From NCBI GenBank assembly GCA_024220505.1, contig JAKZZE010000009.1, positions 1,002,001 to 1,066,000 of the forward strand: a DNA stretch of 64,000 nt. Reading direction: 5' to 3'. Below the pieces are notes generated by a model. The model made no database searches, was not told where the DNA came from, and worked only from the letters and a program-made list of their open reading frames with translations. Position 1 is the stretch's first letter, and each line of letters begins with the position of its first letter. Made by a program: the position numbers and the translations under genes. Shown one piece after another: positions 63,912 to 64,000 of this stretch. This DNA is from Rhizopus arrhizus. Lineage: Eukaryota > Mucoromycota > Mucoromycetes > Mucorales > Rhizopodaceae.

Positions 63912-64000
63912 TTCAATTGAAAATAGAAGGCATGTGATGTTATTTGCATCCTTCAACGTATTCATCATGTTTATATAAATTATTATTATATAAAATTCCT

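Overview
The window is nuclear DNA from a fungus of the Mucorales type (Rhizopus/Mucor/Parasitella-like). The evidence is an AT-rich base composition, compact genes split by many 45-65 bp GT-AG introns with clear branch sites, protein families of a filamentous fungus (raptor, Ccr4, CSN2, Sec6, Sec2, a MOT1-type transporter), and decayed LINE and Tc1/mariner elements typical of that group. No tRNA, rRNA or CRISPR array was seen. All gene models were built by hand, joining exons so that phase and protein homology agree.

Layout. 1-2.7 kb: no supported gene. 2.8-17.7 kb: a dense housekeeping block with a p21-activated kinase (+), a PPP1R37-like leucine-rich-repeat protein (-), COP9 subunit 2 (-), raptor/Kog1 (+) and exocyst Sec6 (-). 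CSN2 and raptor start 145 bp apart on opposite strands; raptor and Sec6 converge with 53 bp between their stops. 18.5-20.4 kb: a decayed LINE. 21.2-23.4 kb: the Ccr4 deadenylase. 25-30 kb: a small WWE-like protein, a CaM kinase, an orphan exon, a small probably mitochondrial protein and a secreted protein with three 42-residue repeats. 31.4-36.2 kb: a two-zinc-knuckle SR splicing factor containing microexons, and a three-RRM/MLLE protein resembling Rrm4. 37.3-39.9 kb: a Tc1/mariner-type element with 68-bp inverted repeats, a dead transposase and a nested LINE 3' fragment. 41.2-51.4 kb: Esf1, ribosomal protein eL34, a membrane hotdog protein, a cysteine-cluster orphan, a PRP4-type kinase and a CARM1-type arginine methyltransferase. 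51.8-53.5 kb: a decayed element with TnpB/Fanzor-like motifs. 53.9-63.9 kb: a Trf4-type poly(A) polymerase, SPF45/RBM17, NC2-beta (Dr1), Sec2 and a molybdate transporter.

Functionally the window is rich in RNA-handling genes (Ccr4, Trf4, Esf1, an SR protein, PRP4 kinase, SPF45, the Rrm4-like protein) and in growth or polarity genes (raptor, PAK, Sec2, Sec6). They are not an operon and the clustering may be chance.

The most unusual observations are: two GC-AG introns in neighbouring genes; a 7-nt microexon that encodes a zinc-binding histidine; an Rrm4-like mRNA-transport candidate; a one-base reading-frame conflict in the PRP4 kinase gene; a 126-bp-repeat secreted protein; and the decayed TnpB/Fanzor-like element.
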